NCBI GenBank assembly: GCA_034433305.1
Contig: DAOUAM010000034.1
Coordinates: forward strand, 1-50,064
DNA: 50,064 bases
From: DAOUAM01 sp034433305
Lineage (GTDB): Bacteria > Chloroflexota > Dehalococcoidia > Lucifugimonadales > DAOUAM01
Direction of reading: 5' to 3'
Shown here: piece by piece, positions 1 through 8,257 of the stretch
Layout: each line of letters opens with the position of its first letter
How positions within the stretch are numbered: the first letter of the stretch is position 1
Translations under genes and position numbers: made by a program
Notes under the pieces: generated by a model
What the model was told of the DNA's origin: nothing
Seen by the model: the letters and a program-made list of their open reading frames with translations, nothing else
Databases searched by the model: none

Positions 1-646
1 GGCTGCTCCGCCTTGCCAGCGCCCCGGCGGAAGGCCCGTCCACGCAGCCGCCGGCCGCATGCGCCGCCTCGGCCACCTGCTGCGCCTGCTCCTCCATGCG
101 CGCCGCCGCTTCCTCAGCCCTTTCCAGCCACTGGGCCGCCTCCCCAACGAGCCTGCACACGTCCTCCAGGAGATGCAGGCAAGTCCCTACTGCCTCCCCT
201 GGCGCGGTACTGGACTGTGCCCACAGCTCCACCACACCGCGCGCCTGTCCCGCTGCCTCGCCGGCGCGTTTCGCCAGGTCGCCGGCCCCGGACGCGCTGG
301 CGGCCAGGCCAGGCCCTCCAGCTCCGGCCCTGGCGGCCCCGATGGCGAGGTTGATGGACAGCACTCTGGCCTGGGCCGCCACGTCGTCCAGCGCCGATAG
401 TGCCATGGAGATATCCTCCGCCTGCCGACGGAGGGTGTCCAGCCCATCGCTGGCTACCTTCGCCTTGGCCGCCGCCTCCTTCAGGCCGCTGATGGCCTGC
501 GCCGTCCTGTCCATGCCGGCGCGGGCGCTGTCCAGGGCGTGCCGGGAAGCCAGGGCGATGCCATGAGCACCCTTGGCCGCCTGTACCGCCGTCAGTGACA
601 AGCTCCTGACCAGGGACACTAGCTCTGCTTGACCAATCGTCTGCAC
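1..646 (-). CDS. Degenerate chemoreceptor (MCP) signalling-domain protein, partial
   Basis: The reverse strand is open from a stop near 740 to the window edge, so the C-terminus is missing. I chose GTG at 646 as start; there is no ATG in the right place and no clear Shine-Dalgarno, so the start is uncertain. About 215 residues are visible. They form an Ala-rich heptad helix pair, and the stretch VLSINLAIGAARAGAGG corresponds to the MCP hairpin tip (typically LLALNAAIEAARAGE.GRGF), followed by GDLAKRAGEAAGQA like the VRKLAERS segment. No transmembrane segment or sensor domain precedes it, so it looks cytoplasmic. Several tip residues needed for CheA/CheW contact differ (Glu lost after AI, RGF changed), so it may not signal normally. 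No che genes are in the window. Confidence 0.6.
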   Translation of the reverse strand, partial: MQTIGQAELVSLVRSLSLTAVQAAKGAHGIALASRHALDSARAGMDRTAQAISGLKEAAAKAKVASDGLDTLRRQAEDISMALSALDDVAAQARVLSINLAIGAARAGAGGPGLAASASGAGDLAKRAGEAAGQARGVVELWAQSSTAPGEAVGTCLHLLEDVCRLVGEAAQWLERAEEAAARMEEQAQQVAEAAHAAGGCVDGPSAGALARRSS

Positions 647-800
647 CTGGAAGCCCCCAACTGCGATAGCTTTGCCAGCCCTTACTCTAGCAGCCAGGGA
701 GGGGCTTCCAAACCGCGACTGCCTGCTATCCGCTTTCGGTCAGCACCCAGCTTTCGGGGGAGCAGGCCACCTATGCGGCGTGACCGGGCCGGCCCGGGGG

Positions 801-2318
801 TCAGTCGTCGCTGGCGGACGAGGGCGAGGACTCGGCCGGCTGCGGGCTGGGCTTCCGCTGCTCGCCCCTGACTCCCGACAGCACCATGGCCAGGAGCATG
901 AAGCTGCCGGCGACCATGAAGGCCCTGCCCATGCCCGCCACGAATGCCGCCTTTACGCCTTCGTTGCCCTGCTGGGAGACCGCGGCAAGGCTAGGCTGAA
1001 ACCCCAGGGCGCCCATGGTGACGACCACGATGGTCGTGGCCAGCGCCACGCCGGTCACGTTGGCCGTCGTCCGCGTCAGGTTCAGGAAGGCGGAGACGAT
1101 GCCATACCTTTCCCTTCCCAGGGAACTCATGATGGCGCTGGTGTTGGGCGAGGAGAAGATGCCCATGCCACAGCCAGACAGCACCATGCCAGCGACCACA
1201 TGCGCCGGCGAGGACGTGGTGTGCAGCCGGGAGAAGGTGAACATGGCGGAGGCCGAAAGCACCATGCCCAGCACCGCCAGCCAGCGCGTCCCGAACCTGT
1301 CCGACAGCCGGCCGCTGATAGGCCCTATGATGGCCATGCACAGGGAACTGGGCACCATCATCAGCCCCGCCAGGTTGGCCTGGTAGCCCAGCCCCTGAAT
1401 AAGGTAGAAGGGCATGAGGAAGTACACGCAGGACCCACCCAGGAAGGACAGGAAGCGGGCCATCACACCCAGGGAGAATACTCTGTTCTGGAAGAAGCCC
1501 ATGTCCAGCATGGGGTCAGTGGCGCGGCGCTCCCACCACAGGAACGCTGCCAGCAGCACCGCCGCCGCGCCGAAGCCGGCCAGCACCGGCGCCGAGGTCC
1601 AGCCCAGGCGGTGGCCGTTGGTCATGGCCAGCAGGAAGCTGACCAGGCCCGCCGAGGATATGCTGGCGCCGGGCCAGTCGAACCGTAGCCGGTGGCCGCC
1701 TGCCCCACGGGCCGGCGCGCTGGCCTTAAGCACAGTCAGCGCGGCCATGGTGGCCAGCAAGCCGACCGGAATGGCGGCGAAGAACACCGAGCGCCACCCC
1801 AGCCCGCTGACCAGCAGTCCGCCCACGATGGGGCCGCTTACCGAGCCAGTCCCGATGACGGTCATGTACAGCCCCAGCGCCCTGCCCCGCTCCCGCTCCG
1901 GGAACACCTCGGTAATCATGGCCATGCCGTTGGCCTGGATGCCGGCCGAGCCGATGCCCTGGATGATCTTGGCCCCTACCAGCAAAGGCAAGGCCTGGGC
2001 TGTGCCTCCCAGCGCGGCGGCGCACATGAATACCAGGAAGCCCATGATATATACCCGCTTGCGGCCTATGATGTCCGACACGCGGCCCATGGGCATGAGC
2101 ATGGCGCTGGTGCTGAGAACGTAGCTCAAGGTTATCCACTGGGCCGTGGGGATGTCCGCCCCGAAGTGCTCCGCTATGCGCGGCAGGGCGATGTTCACCC
2201 CCGACTGGTCCATTACCGTCAGGAACATCCCTATGGCAATGGCGATGTAGGCCCACCACTTGTAGTGTGGGCTGTTGACTATGGCCCTGGATGGGCCTGG
2301 CACTAGCGTAACTGCCAT
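801..2318 (-). CDS. DHA2-family MFS transporter (EmrB/QacA-like)
   Basis: A 505-residue integral membrane exporter, the usual length for the 14-helix DHA2 branch of the major facilitator superfamily, which exports drugs or metabolites by proton antiport. Visible signatures are the first helix with VMDQSGVNIALPRIAEHF, the loop motif GRVSDIIGRKRVY (motif A) and the motif-C-like GTGSVSGPIVGGLL in helix 5. It is the last gene of a minus-strand run starting with the UGSC selenoprotein, 14 bp after a closely related paralogue (2333-3821). The pair probably arose by tandem duplication. Substrate cannot be told from sequence; a role in moving a substrate or product of the upstream selenoprotein is inference from the operon. 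Confidence 0.88.
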   Translation of the reverse strand: MAVTLVPGPSRAIVNSPHYKWWAYIAIAIGMFLTVMDQSGVNIALPRIAEHFGADIPTAQWITLSYVLSTSAMLMPMGRVSDIIGRKRVYIMGFLVFMCAAALGGTAQALPLLVGAKIIQGIGSAGIQANGMAMITEVFPERERGRALGLYMTVIGTGSVSGPIVGGLLVSGLGWRSVFFAAIPVGLLATMAALTVLKASAPARGAGGHRLRFDWPGASISSAGLVSFLLAMTNGHRLGWTSAPVLAGFGAAAVLLAAFLWWERRATDPMLDMGFFQNRVFSLGVMARFLSFLGGSCVYFLMPFYLIQGLGYQANLAGLMMVPSSLCMAIIGPISGRLSDRFGTRWLAVLGMVLSASAMFTFSRLHTTSSPAHVVAGMVLSGCGMGIFSSPNTSAIMSSLGRERYGIVSAFLNLTRTTANVTGVALATTIVVVTMGALGFQPSLAAVSQQGNEGVKAAFVAGMGRAFMVAGSFMLLAMVLSGVRGEQRKPSPQPAESSPSSASDD

Positions 2319-2332
2319 GGGTGCCTCGTGGC

Positions 2333-3821
2333 TCAGTCCTGGGCGCTGGTGGGCACCCGCTCCGTCGCGCCAGCGGCTGCCTGCTTTGCCCTGGTGCTAA
2401 CCTTGATGGAGGAGAGGACTATCGCCAGCGCCAGGAAGCCGGTCATGGTCAGCAGCGCCGTCTGCAACCCCTGGGTGAAGGCGGCCTTGACTCCCTCGCC
2501 TGCGCCTGAGGCCACCGCCTCCAGGCTGGGCGGATAGCCCTGGGACCCCATTACCGCTGTGACTATGGTGGTCGCCAGCGCAACGCCGGTGACGTTGGCC
2601 GCGGTGCGGGTCAAGTTCAGGAAGGCCGTGGCCACGCCGTAACGCGGGCGCTCCACCACACTCAGCACCGCGCTGGCGTTGGGCGAGTAGAAGCTGCCCA
2701 TCCCGATGCCCTGCATCACCATGGCTGCCACGATGACCCCCACCACAGGGCTGTCCAGAATGCGCGACAGCAGCAGGATGGAGGCCACGCACAGCAGCAG
2801 CCCTCCAATGGTGAAGCGCCGCCAGCCGCCCGACCACGGAGCCTGTGAGGGCGAAGCACAGGGCCGTGGGCGCCATGATCATCCCGGCCTGCCCGGGCGT
2901 GAACTCCAGCACCTCTTGCAGATAGAAGGGCATCAGGAAGAAAGTGGACGTACCAGACAGGAACGTGAGGAAGCTGGCCAGCGTGCCATAGGAAAAGAGC
3001 CTGTCCCGGAACAGCCCCAGCGCCAGCATAGGCTCGCGCACCCTGAGTTCCCACCAGACAAAGGCCATCAGCGCCAGCGCCACGCAGGCAAGAGTCCCGG
3101 CCACCAGGGGCGAGCCCCAGCCCACCCGGTAAGCGTTGGTCATGACCAGCAGGAAGGTGGTCAGGGCCGCCGAGGACAGGACAGCGCCCAGCCAGTCGAA
3201 GCTGACGCGCCGCTGCCGTCCCCGCATGGCGCTGACGTCGCCCTCCAGCACCAGCCATGACACCGCAATGGAGGCCAGGCCCAGGGGCAGGGCCATGAAG
3301 AAGACCGAGCGCCAGCCAAAGGCCCCCACCACCGCGCCGCCCAGTATTGGCCCGGCCACGGCTGCGACCCCGATGACGGTCATGAACAGCCCCAGCGACT
3401 TGCCCCGCTCGCGCTCCGGGAATACCTCGGTGACCATGGCCATGCCATTGGCCTGCACCATGGCAGCACCGACGCTCTGGAATATCTTGGACAGGACTAC
3501 CAGCAGCAGCGTGGGCGAGGAGCCGGCCAGTGCCGCGCCCACGGCGAATATGCCCAGCCCTGCCGTGTACACGCGCTTGCGCCCCACCATGTCCGACAGC
3601 CTGCCCATGGGCAGCAGCAGGGAGCTGGTGGCAAGAATGTACCCGACCACCACCCACTGCACCTCCGGGATGGTGGCGGAGAAATGGTCGGCTATGCGGG
3701 GCAGCGCCAGGTTGACGCTGGTCTGGTCCAGCACCGACATGAACATGCCAACGGCGACAGCCCCGAAGGCCCACCATCTGTAGCTGGGGCGCTGAGCAAG
3801 ACCAGAGCGGTTTTTCAGCAA
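2333..3821 (-). pseudogene. DHA2-family MFS transporter, broken by a frameshift
   Basis: A second EmrB/QacA-like exporter, clearly a paralogue of the neighbour at 801-2318 (compare SVLDQTSVNLALPRIADHF). The N-terminal part reads in one frame through ALTGSVVGRLA and then turns to nonsense. The missing C-terminal helices (RFTIGGLLLCVASILLLS onward, ending VPTSAQD) continue in another frame. The break lies near 2815-2825, inside the loop matching GRLSDRFGTRW of the paralogue. This is either a real recent inactivation or a sequencing/assembly error. An ATG at 3956 would overlap the upstream gene by 127 bp. A TTG at 3821, 7 bp after that gene's stop and just before the first helix, fits the paralogue's length better, though no good Shine-Dalgarno marks it. 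Confidence 0.8.
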
Positions 3822-3828
3822 AGTGGGA

Positions 3829-4581
3829 CTATTGTAACACGGCCTTCTGGCCGGTGGAAAAGACAAGCTCTCGCAGGACGAGGCGCCGGTTGCTGGTGAA
3901 AGGCCTGACCTGCTCCGTCCAGCGCCCCCTGTCCACGGCCCTGGCCCAGGCCTCACTGGTCAGCACCTGAGGGCTGGCAAGCTCATACATGGCGCTGTAC
4001 CTGGGCTCCTTCTCGGCCACTACAGTCTGCCTCTGTCCGTTGACCAGCCTGATCAGCGCGGCGGTCCTGAACCGCGCCGCCGACAGCACTCCCGGCACCT
4101 CCAGCAGGTAGGGGATATGCTCCTTGTCGTAGATGTCGTTGAACAGCGCTTCCTTGTCCGGCTGCACGTCCATGCTAGCGGAGAACAGGTACCGGGCCGG
4201 CTGGGCCTCCTTTCCTGCCTCCTGGGAAGCGAAGACCAGCTCGCGCATCACGTGACGGCGGTCCCTGGTGAAGGGCCTGACCTCGCCGGGCCAGCGCCCC
4301 AGGTCGGAGGCGTCGTTCCATGCCTGGCTGGCCAGCACCTCTGGGCTTTTCACCTGGTAAATGGCCGAGTACCTCGGCTCGTCGGGCAGAGTGACAGTCC
4401 TGACCGCGCCGCTGAGGACCATGGTCAGCCCCATGGTCCTGTACCTGGCCGCCGCGACCATTCCGGGCACCCTGGATATGTTGGGGATGTGCTCCCTGTC
4501 ATAGACCTCGTTGAACAGGGCCTCCCTCTCCGGGGCCACATTCATGCTGGCGATGAAGATGTACCGTGTGCGGAACGGCAT
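3829..4581 (-). CDS. Tandem dimeric alpha/beta-barrel (EthD/DABB-like) protein
   Basis: About 250 residues made of two copies of one ~115-residue domain. Each copy carries EALFN.(V/I)YD.EHIP, a VPG...AAR(Y/F)RT segment, EPRYSA.Y, SP.VL.S.AW, GRW..(E)VRPFT..RR and RELVF. The spacing resembles small ferredoxin-like dimeric alpha/beta-barrel proteins (EthD and relatives), here fused in tandem so one chain could form a pseudo-dimer. Start: ATG at 4581 has AGGAGGG eight bases upstream, better than the ATG at 4602. It lies between the UGSC selenoprotein and two DHA2 exporters, with only 7 bp to the next gene, so co-transcription is likely. Family members bind or break down small organic molecules; the actual function is unknown. 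Confidence 0.7.
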   Translation of the reverse strand: MPFRTRYIFIASMNVAPEREALFNEVYDREHIPNISRVPGMVAAARYRTMGLTMVLSGAVRTVTLPDEPRYSAIYQVKSPEVLASQAWNDASDLGRWPGEVRPFTRDRRHVMRELVFASQEAGKEAQPARYLFSASMDVQPDKEALFNDIYDKEHIPYLLEVPGVLSAARFRTAALIRLVNGQRQTVVAEKEPRYSAMYELASPQVLTSEAWARAVDRGRWTEQVRPFTSNRRLVLRELVFSTGQKAVLQ

Positions 4582-4699
4582 TGCACAGCCCTCCTGGGAC
4601 ATCTTGCGGCACCCATGGGTGAAAAGACTGGCGGGGGCAGACGAGGAGCCGTCCTGCCTGCCCCCGCCGTCCGTGGTAGGCGAAAAGTCGCCGGTTAGA

Positions 4700-6346
4700 C
4701 TACGGCCTGTACTGGTCCACGCCCACGGTGGCCGGGTTGGGGTCGGTGGGCATTACCAGCGTCTTGGCCCTGTCCGCGCCAATGACCACGATGTTATAGC
4801 GGTCTGCGCTCTCCAGCACCGGCACGGTTATATTGAGGCGCTGCTCCTCGGTAAGCTCCTCCAGCCAGCGCCAGTTGGCGGCCACGCGGGCCTCGCCCTT
4901 GAGGGGCATGTACTGGACCATCTTGCCCAGGCTGCCCCTGGCGTGGAAGTGGATGAACTCCTTGGCGGCCCGCTTGGAGAAGCCCTGAGCGCCCACTGGC
5001 CGCGCCACGTCGGGCGGCATGAAGATGAGACGCTCCGCCGAGTGGCGCTCGCCCAGGCTGCGCGTGCCAAAGGTGAGGCCATAGGCGATAGTCTTCAGCA
5101 GCCCTTCGGCGGAGGTGTTACCCTGGTCCTGCACGTCCAGCTCGCCGTCGGTGATGAATATGGTCACGGTGCTGTCCTCGCGCTTGAAGCCCTTGTCCAC
5201 GTGATAGGGCGGCCAGGGGCTGGCATCCTCGTTCTCCGCCACGCACGGGACAAACTTGCGCGTGGTGCCGATGGTGTCCATGTCCATCTGGTCGGGGTAC
5301 CAGTAGCCAATGTTCTTCAGGCAGAGGAAGAAGGCCCGCCCGACGGTGATATTGGTCCTGTTGTTGCGCCCCGGCCCCAGGGCAGACCTGGGGTTGAGGC
5401 CGATCTCCCTGGCGATGGGGCCGTTGACCATCAGCAGCGGCGCGTGAGGGCTGGTGGACATGAGCAGCGACTTGCCGCCATGGGAGCCCATCTGGGACAG
5501 GGCCTTGACCGCGCCGATGATCACCGGCATGTGCTCCGGCCTGGCGCCGGCCATGGCCGCGTTGATGGCGATCTTCTCCACGGTGGCCAGGCCAAAGCCC
5601 GGCGGCATGTCGCAGAGCAGGTGGTCGGGCGGCAGTCTGGTGCCCTTGAGGAGCCTGCTCACCGCCTCGCTGGTAGGCGGATGGAGCAGGAACCCGTCGC
5701 CCCAGTCCCGCTTGATGAACTCCTCGTTCATCTTGAGCACGGCGTCATAGCGGTCGTCGCCCTCGAAGCGCTCCACCTGGGCGGCCTCGGCGATGGTGGG
5801 CATGCCGCTGCCGTCGCCGTTGCTGGTCAGGGCGCGGACCAGGTCATCGAAGGCCAGCTCCGTCTGTCGGACGCACTCCTCCAGGGCCAAGTTCCGGTAG
5901 ATGCGCGGGACTATCACGTAGCGCAGCCCTGGCATGCCAAAGGCGCGGGCGCTGGCGATGGCGTCGCCCTCGAACCGGCCAGAAACGATGGGCACTCCGG
6001 GCTTGCCCGCCTTCTCAACCTCAACCATGTCGTGGACCATCCACGACGCACACGTCCCTCAGTCGGCTGTGGCGCCGATGATGACGTCGGACTCCTCTAT
6101 GGCGCGCTTCAGGATGTGGGGCGGGGTAGGATAGTTGCCGCCGGTGTAGAAGTTGACCTTCAGGTTCTTGAACCTCTCCTGGAGCATCTCCCCTGCCCGC
6201 TTGAGGGCAACATCCCCGCCGTGGGTGCCGCTCCACACCAGGCCAACCGTCTTGCTTTCCAGGGTGGACGGCCTGGGGTTGATGGGTCGAGCAGTCACCG
6301 CCCCCCTTTGCTGGGCCACAGGACTCAGGACCTCTAGCAGGTGCAT
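4700..6346 (-). CDS. UGSC-family selenoprotein with in-frame UGA (Sec96)
   Basis: Read as one gene this encodes 548 residues with an in-frame UGA at 6061-6059. The frame around it is IGATAD-U-GTCASWMVHDMVEVE, i.e. the U-G-S/T-C signature that names the UGSC domain, where U is selenocysteine. Residues ~1-170 form the UGSC domain (TVGLVWSGTHGGDVA, the Sec loop, VPIVSGRFEGDA); ~170-548 are a second domain with MPPGFGLATVEKIAINAAMAG and SPHAPLLMVNGPIAREIG that I cannot name. ATG 6346 has AAGGAGG upstream at good spacing. A perfect 8-bp hairpin 11 nt after the UGA is a good SECIS. By ordinary reading it would appear as a 95-residue and a 446-residue protein. It heads a probable operon with the DABB protein and two exporters. 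A selenol-based redox or thiol-transfer role is inferred from the motif and context. Confidence 0.85.
6029..6047 (-). promoter_or_regulatory. Bacterial SECIS element of the UGSC selenoprotein
   Basis: On the minus strand GTCGTGGA and TCCACGAC form a perfect 8-bp stem with loop TGG. The stem begins 11 nt after the UGA; the first loop G is the 21st base after it. Bacterial SECIS elements bound by SelB usually place such a G, in the first two loop bases, about 16-37 nt after the UGA. The hairpin lies inside the coding frame, as expected. Confidence 0.75.
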
Positions 6347-6898
6347 CTATTACCCTCCTTGCAAATATATGCTCTGGGGACCGTTCGGGCACCGCAGCCA
6401 GCGCTCCCTGGCCAGCCAGGCCAGGGGCCGGTGCCCCAGTAGGCCAGGGGTGCCCGGACCTGGTCGCGGCTGCCCCATATTATAACCTTGTCTTTTGTTT
6501 TCGACGATAGCCCCCCACAGTCCCCCTCTCCAGCAGCCGAATGTACGTCAGGGCTGGCTATGCGAGACAGGCGACACTTCGCTCCCTCCTACCTGGAAGG
6601 GACTGCCCGCGTCCAGGCCTCACCCCCATAGACTCCTCTCCGCCTGCCTGGCCCGCGTGACGAAAATTAGACGTACCACCGTCCCCGGTGTACATAGCGG
6701 GTAAACGCAAGGGCAAAGCCTTTCCTCAGTGGATTTCGCCCGGTCTGTGACTGCCCTTCGCGAGACCATTCCAGGGCGGCGCACCAGGAAGGAACAGTCA
6801 GCAGCCAGTCAGCAGCATGTGGGATTTGACACTGGTGTGGGGTTGATATACGTTCTAAGCCGACGGTCGAGTGTTCGGCATAAAAAGGAGGTTCCCTG
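6347..6898. promoter_or_regulatory. Divergent control region between UGSC operon and grdBE-like genes
   Basis: A 552-bp spacer without a convincing gene. On the minus strand a perfect TATAAT lies at 6484-6479, about 130 nt before the UGSC start, but no good -35 precedes it. On the plus strand TTGACA at 6826-6831 is followed after a short 15-bp gap by TATACG at 6847-6852, ~47 nt before the GrdB start. Both are weak promoter guesses. The grdB-like Shine-Dalgarno, AAAGGAGG just before 6899, is strong. Confidence 0.4.
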
Positions 6899-8257
6899 AT
6901 GAGCAAAGGGGGAGACCGGGTGAGGGTCGTGCTTTACATCAACCAGTTCTTTGCTGGACTGGGCTCGGAGGAAGCCAACGACACTCCGCTGGAGGTAAGG
7001 GATGGCCCTGTGGGGCCTGGCAGGGCGCTACAGCAGGCGCTGGGCCAGCAAGGCCAGGTGGTAGCCACCATTTTCGCGGGCGACGACTACTTCGTGTCCA
7101 ACCAGGAGAAGGCGGTGTCCCAGGTGGAGGAGGCGCTACTGCGCCTGAAGCCTGACCTGGTGCTGGCAGGCCCCGCCTTTGACGCCGGCCGGTATGGCCT
7201 GGCCTGCGTCCTGGTGTGCAAGGCCGCCTGGGAGCTTGGCATTCCCGCTGTAACAGGCATGCACCCTGACAACGCCGGAATATCGGCATACAGGCGGTAT
7301 GTCCTGGCCGTCCCCACGGGCGAAAACCCCATGGAGATGGTCCCGGCCCTGAAGAACATGCTGCGGCTGGGCCTGAAGCTGGTCCGGGGCGAGAAGCTGG
7401 GCCCGGCTGACGTGGAAGGCTACCAGTACACGGGCCTGCGCCTGCCCTACGTCCGCGAGAAGACCGGCGCCCAGCGGGCCGTGGACATGGTGCTGGCCCG
7501 CGTCCAGGGCAAGCCCTTCGTCTCGGAGATACCCGCCAGGCCCTACGACAAGGTCAATCCGCCAGAGCCTGTTAAGGACCTGAGCCGGGCCGTGGTGGCC
7601 ATGGTCACGTCGGCGGGCATCGTGCCCAGGGGCAACCCCGACCAGCAGTCCAGCGCCATACCGCGCCGGGTGCTGCTCTACGATGTCACGGGCGTTGACT
7701 ACCTGACGGTGGATGACTGGGAGTCCGTCCACTCGGGCTTCAAGGGCTACATCTACAACACCGTCAACCCCAATTACGCCCTGCCGCTGCCCGCCGCGCG
7801 GGAGGCCGAGCGCAGGGGCCTCATCAAGGGTATCTACTCCAAGGTCTTCTCGGTGGTCGGCGGAGGCTGTCCGGTGTCGGACGCCCAGCGCATGGGCCGC
7901 GAGATCGCCCAGCGGCTGAAGTCGGACGGAGTGCAGGCGGCCATCATAGCCTCCACCTGAGGGAGCTGCAATCGTTGCAGTGCAACGATGACCAAGGAGC
8001 TGGAGCGCGAGGGTATCGTGGTGGCCATGATCAGCGCCCTGCCGGCGGTGCCCATCTCGCTGGGCGCGCACCGCGTGGTGCGCGGCGTCCGCGTGGAGCA
8101 CCTGTGCGGCGACCCCAATCTCTCCGAGGAGCGCGACCGCCAGCTCATGTTCAGCATCGTGGAGACGGCGCTGCGGGCCATGCAGACGCCCGTGTCCGAG
8201 CCAACTGTCTTCGACCCCTCGGGCAAGACCACCAGGGAGGCCGTCCATGCGTCTTGA
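6899..8257 (+). CDS. GrdB-like selenoprotein of glycine/betaine/sarcosine reductase type (Sec354)
   Basis: The in-frame UGA at 7958-7960 gives IIAST-U-GSCNRCSATMTKELE, the active-site loop of selenoprotein B (GrdB/GrdF/GrdH), where Sec takes the place seen in UGTCTRCGATM-type sequences. Total length is 452 residues, normal for GrdB (~430-440). The N-terminal part holds the family core (LYINQFFAGLGSEE, GPAFDAGRYGLACVLVC, GIPAVTGMHPDN); the part after Sec has VPISLGAHRVVRG and CGDPNLS. Stopping at the UGA would lose the catalytic loop. GrdB binds the N-methyl or amino substrate and forms a Sec adduct with its carboxymethyl group. Start ATG 6899 follows AAAGGAGG. It overlaps the GrdE-like gene by 11 bp. 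No GrdA, GrdC or GrdD is nearby, so substrate and electron partner are unknown. Confidence 0.9.
7971..7989 (+). promoter_or_regulatory. Bacterial SECIS element of the GrdB-like selenoprotein
   Basis: ATCGTTGC and GCAACGAT form a perfect 8-bp stem with loop AGT, starting 10 nt after the UGA. The loop G is the 20th base after the UGA, inside the usual 16-37 nt window. The hairpin is coding sequence (NRCSAT region), as in known bacterial selenoprotein genes. Confidence 0.75.

Noticed and set aside
672..1688. Long plus-strand ORFs opposite the DHA2, UGSC, LeuS and other genes
   Set aside because: They are low-complexity shadows of GC-rich genes on the other strand, with no recognisable domains.
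6059..6346. Separate 95-residue gene upstream of a 446-residue gene
   Set aside because: Both are parts of one UGSC selenoprotein split by the in-frame UGA.
6495..6704. Short plus-strand ORF in the divergent spacer
   Set aside because: No ribosome site, no domain and biased composition; it fits regulatory spacer better.
7988..8257. Separate small gene after the GrdB-like frame
   Set aside because: It is the C-terminus of the GrdB-like protein and continues the active-site loop across the UGA.
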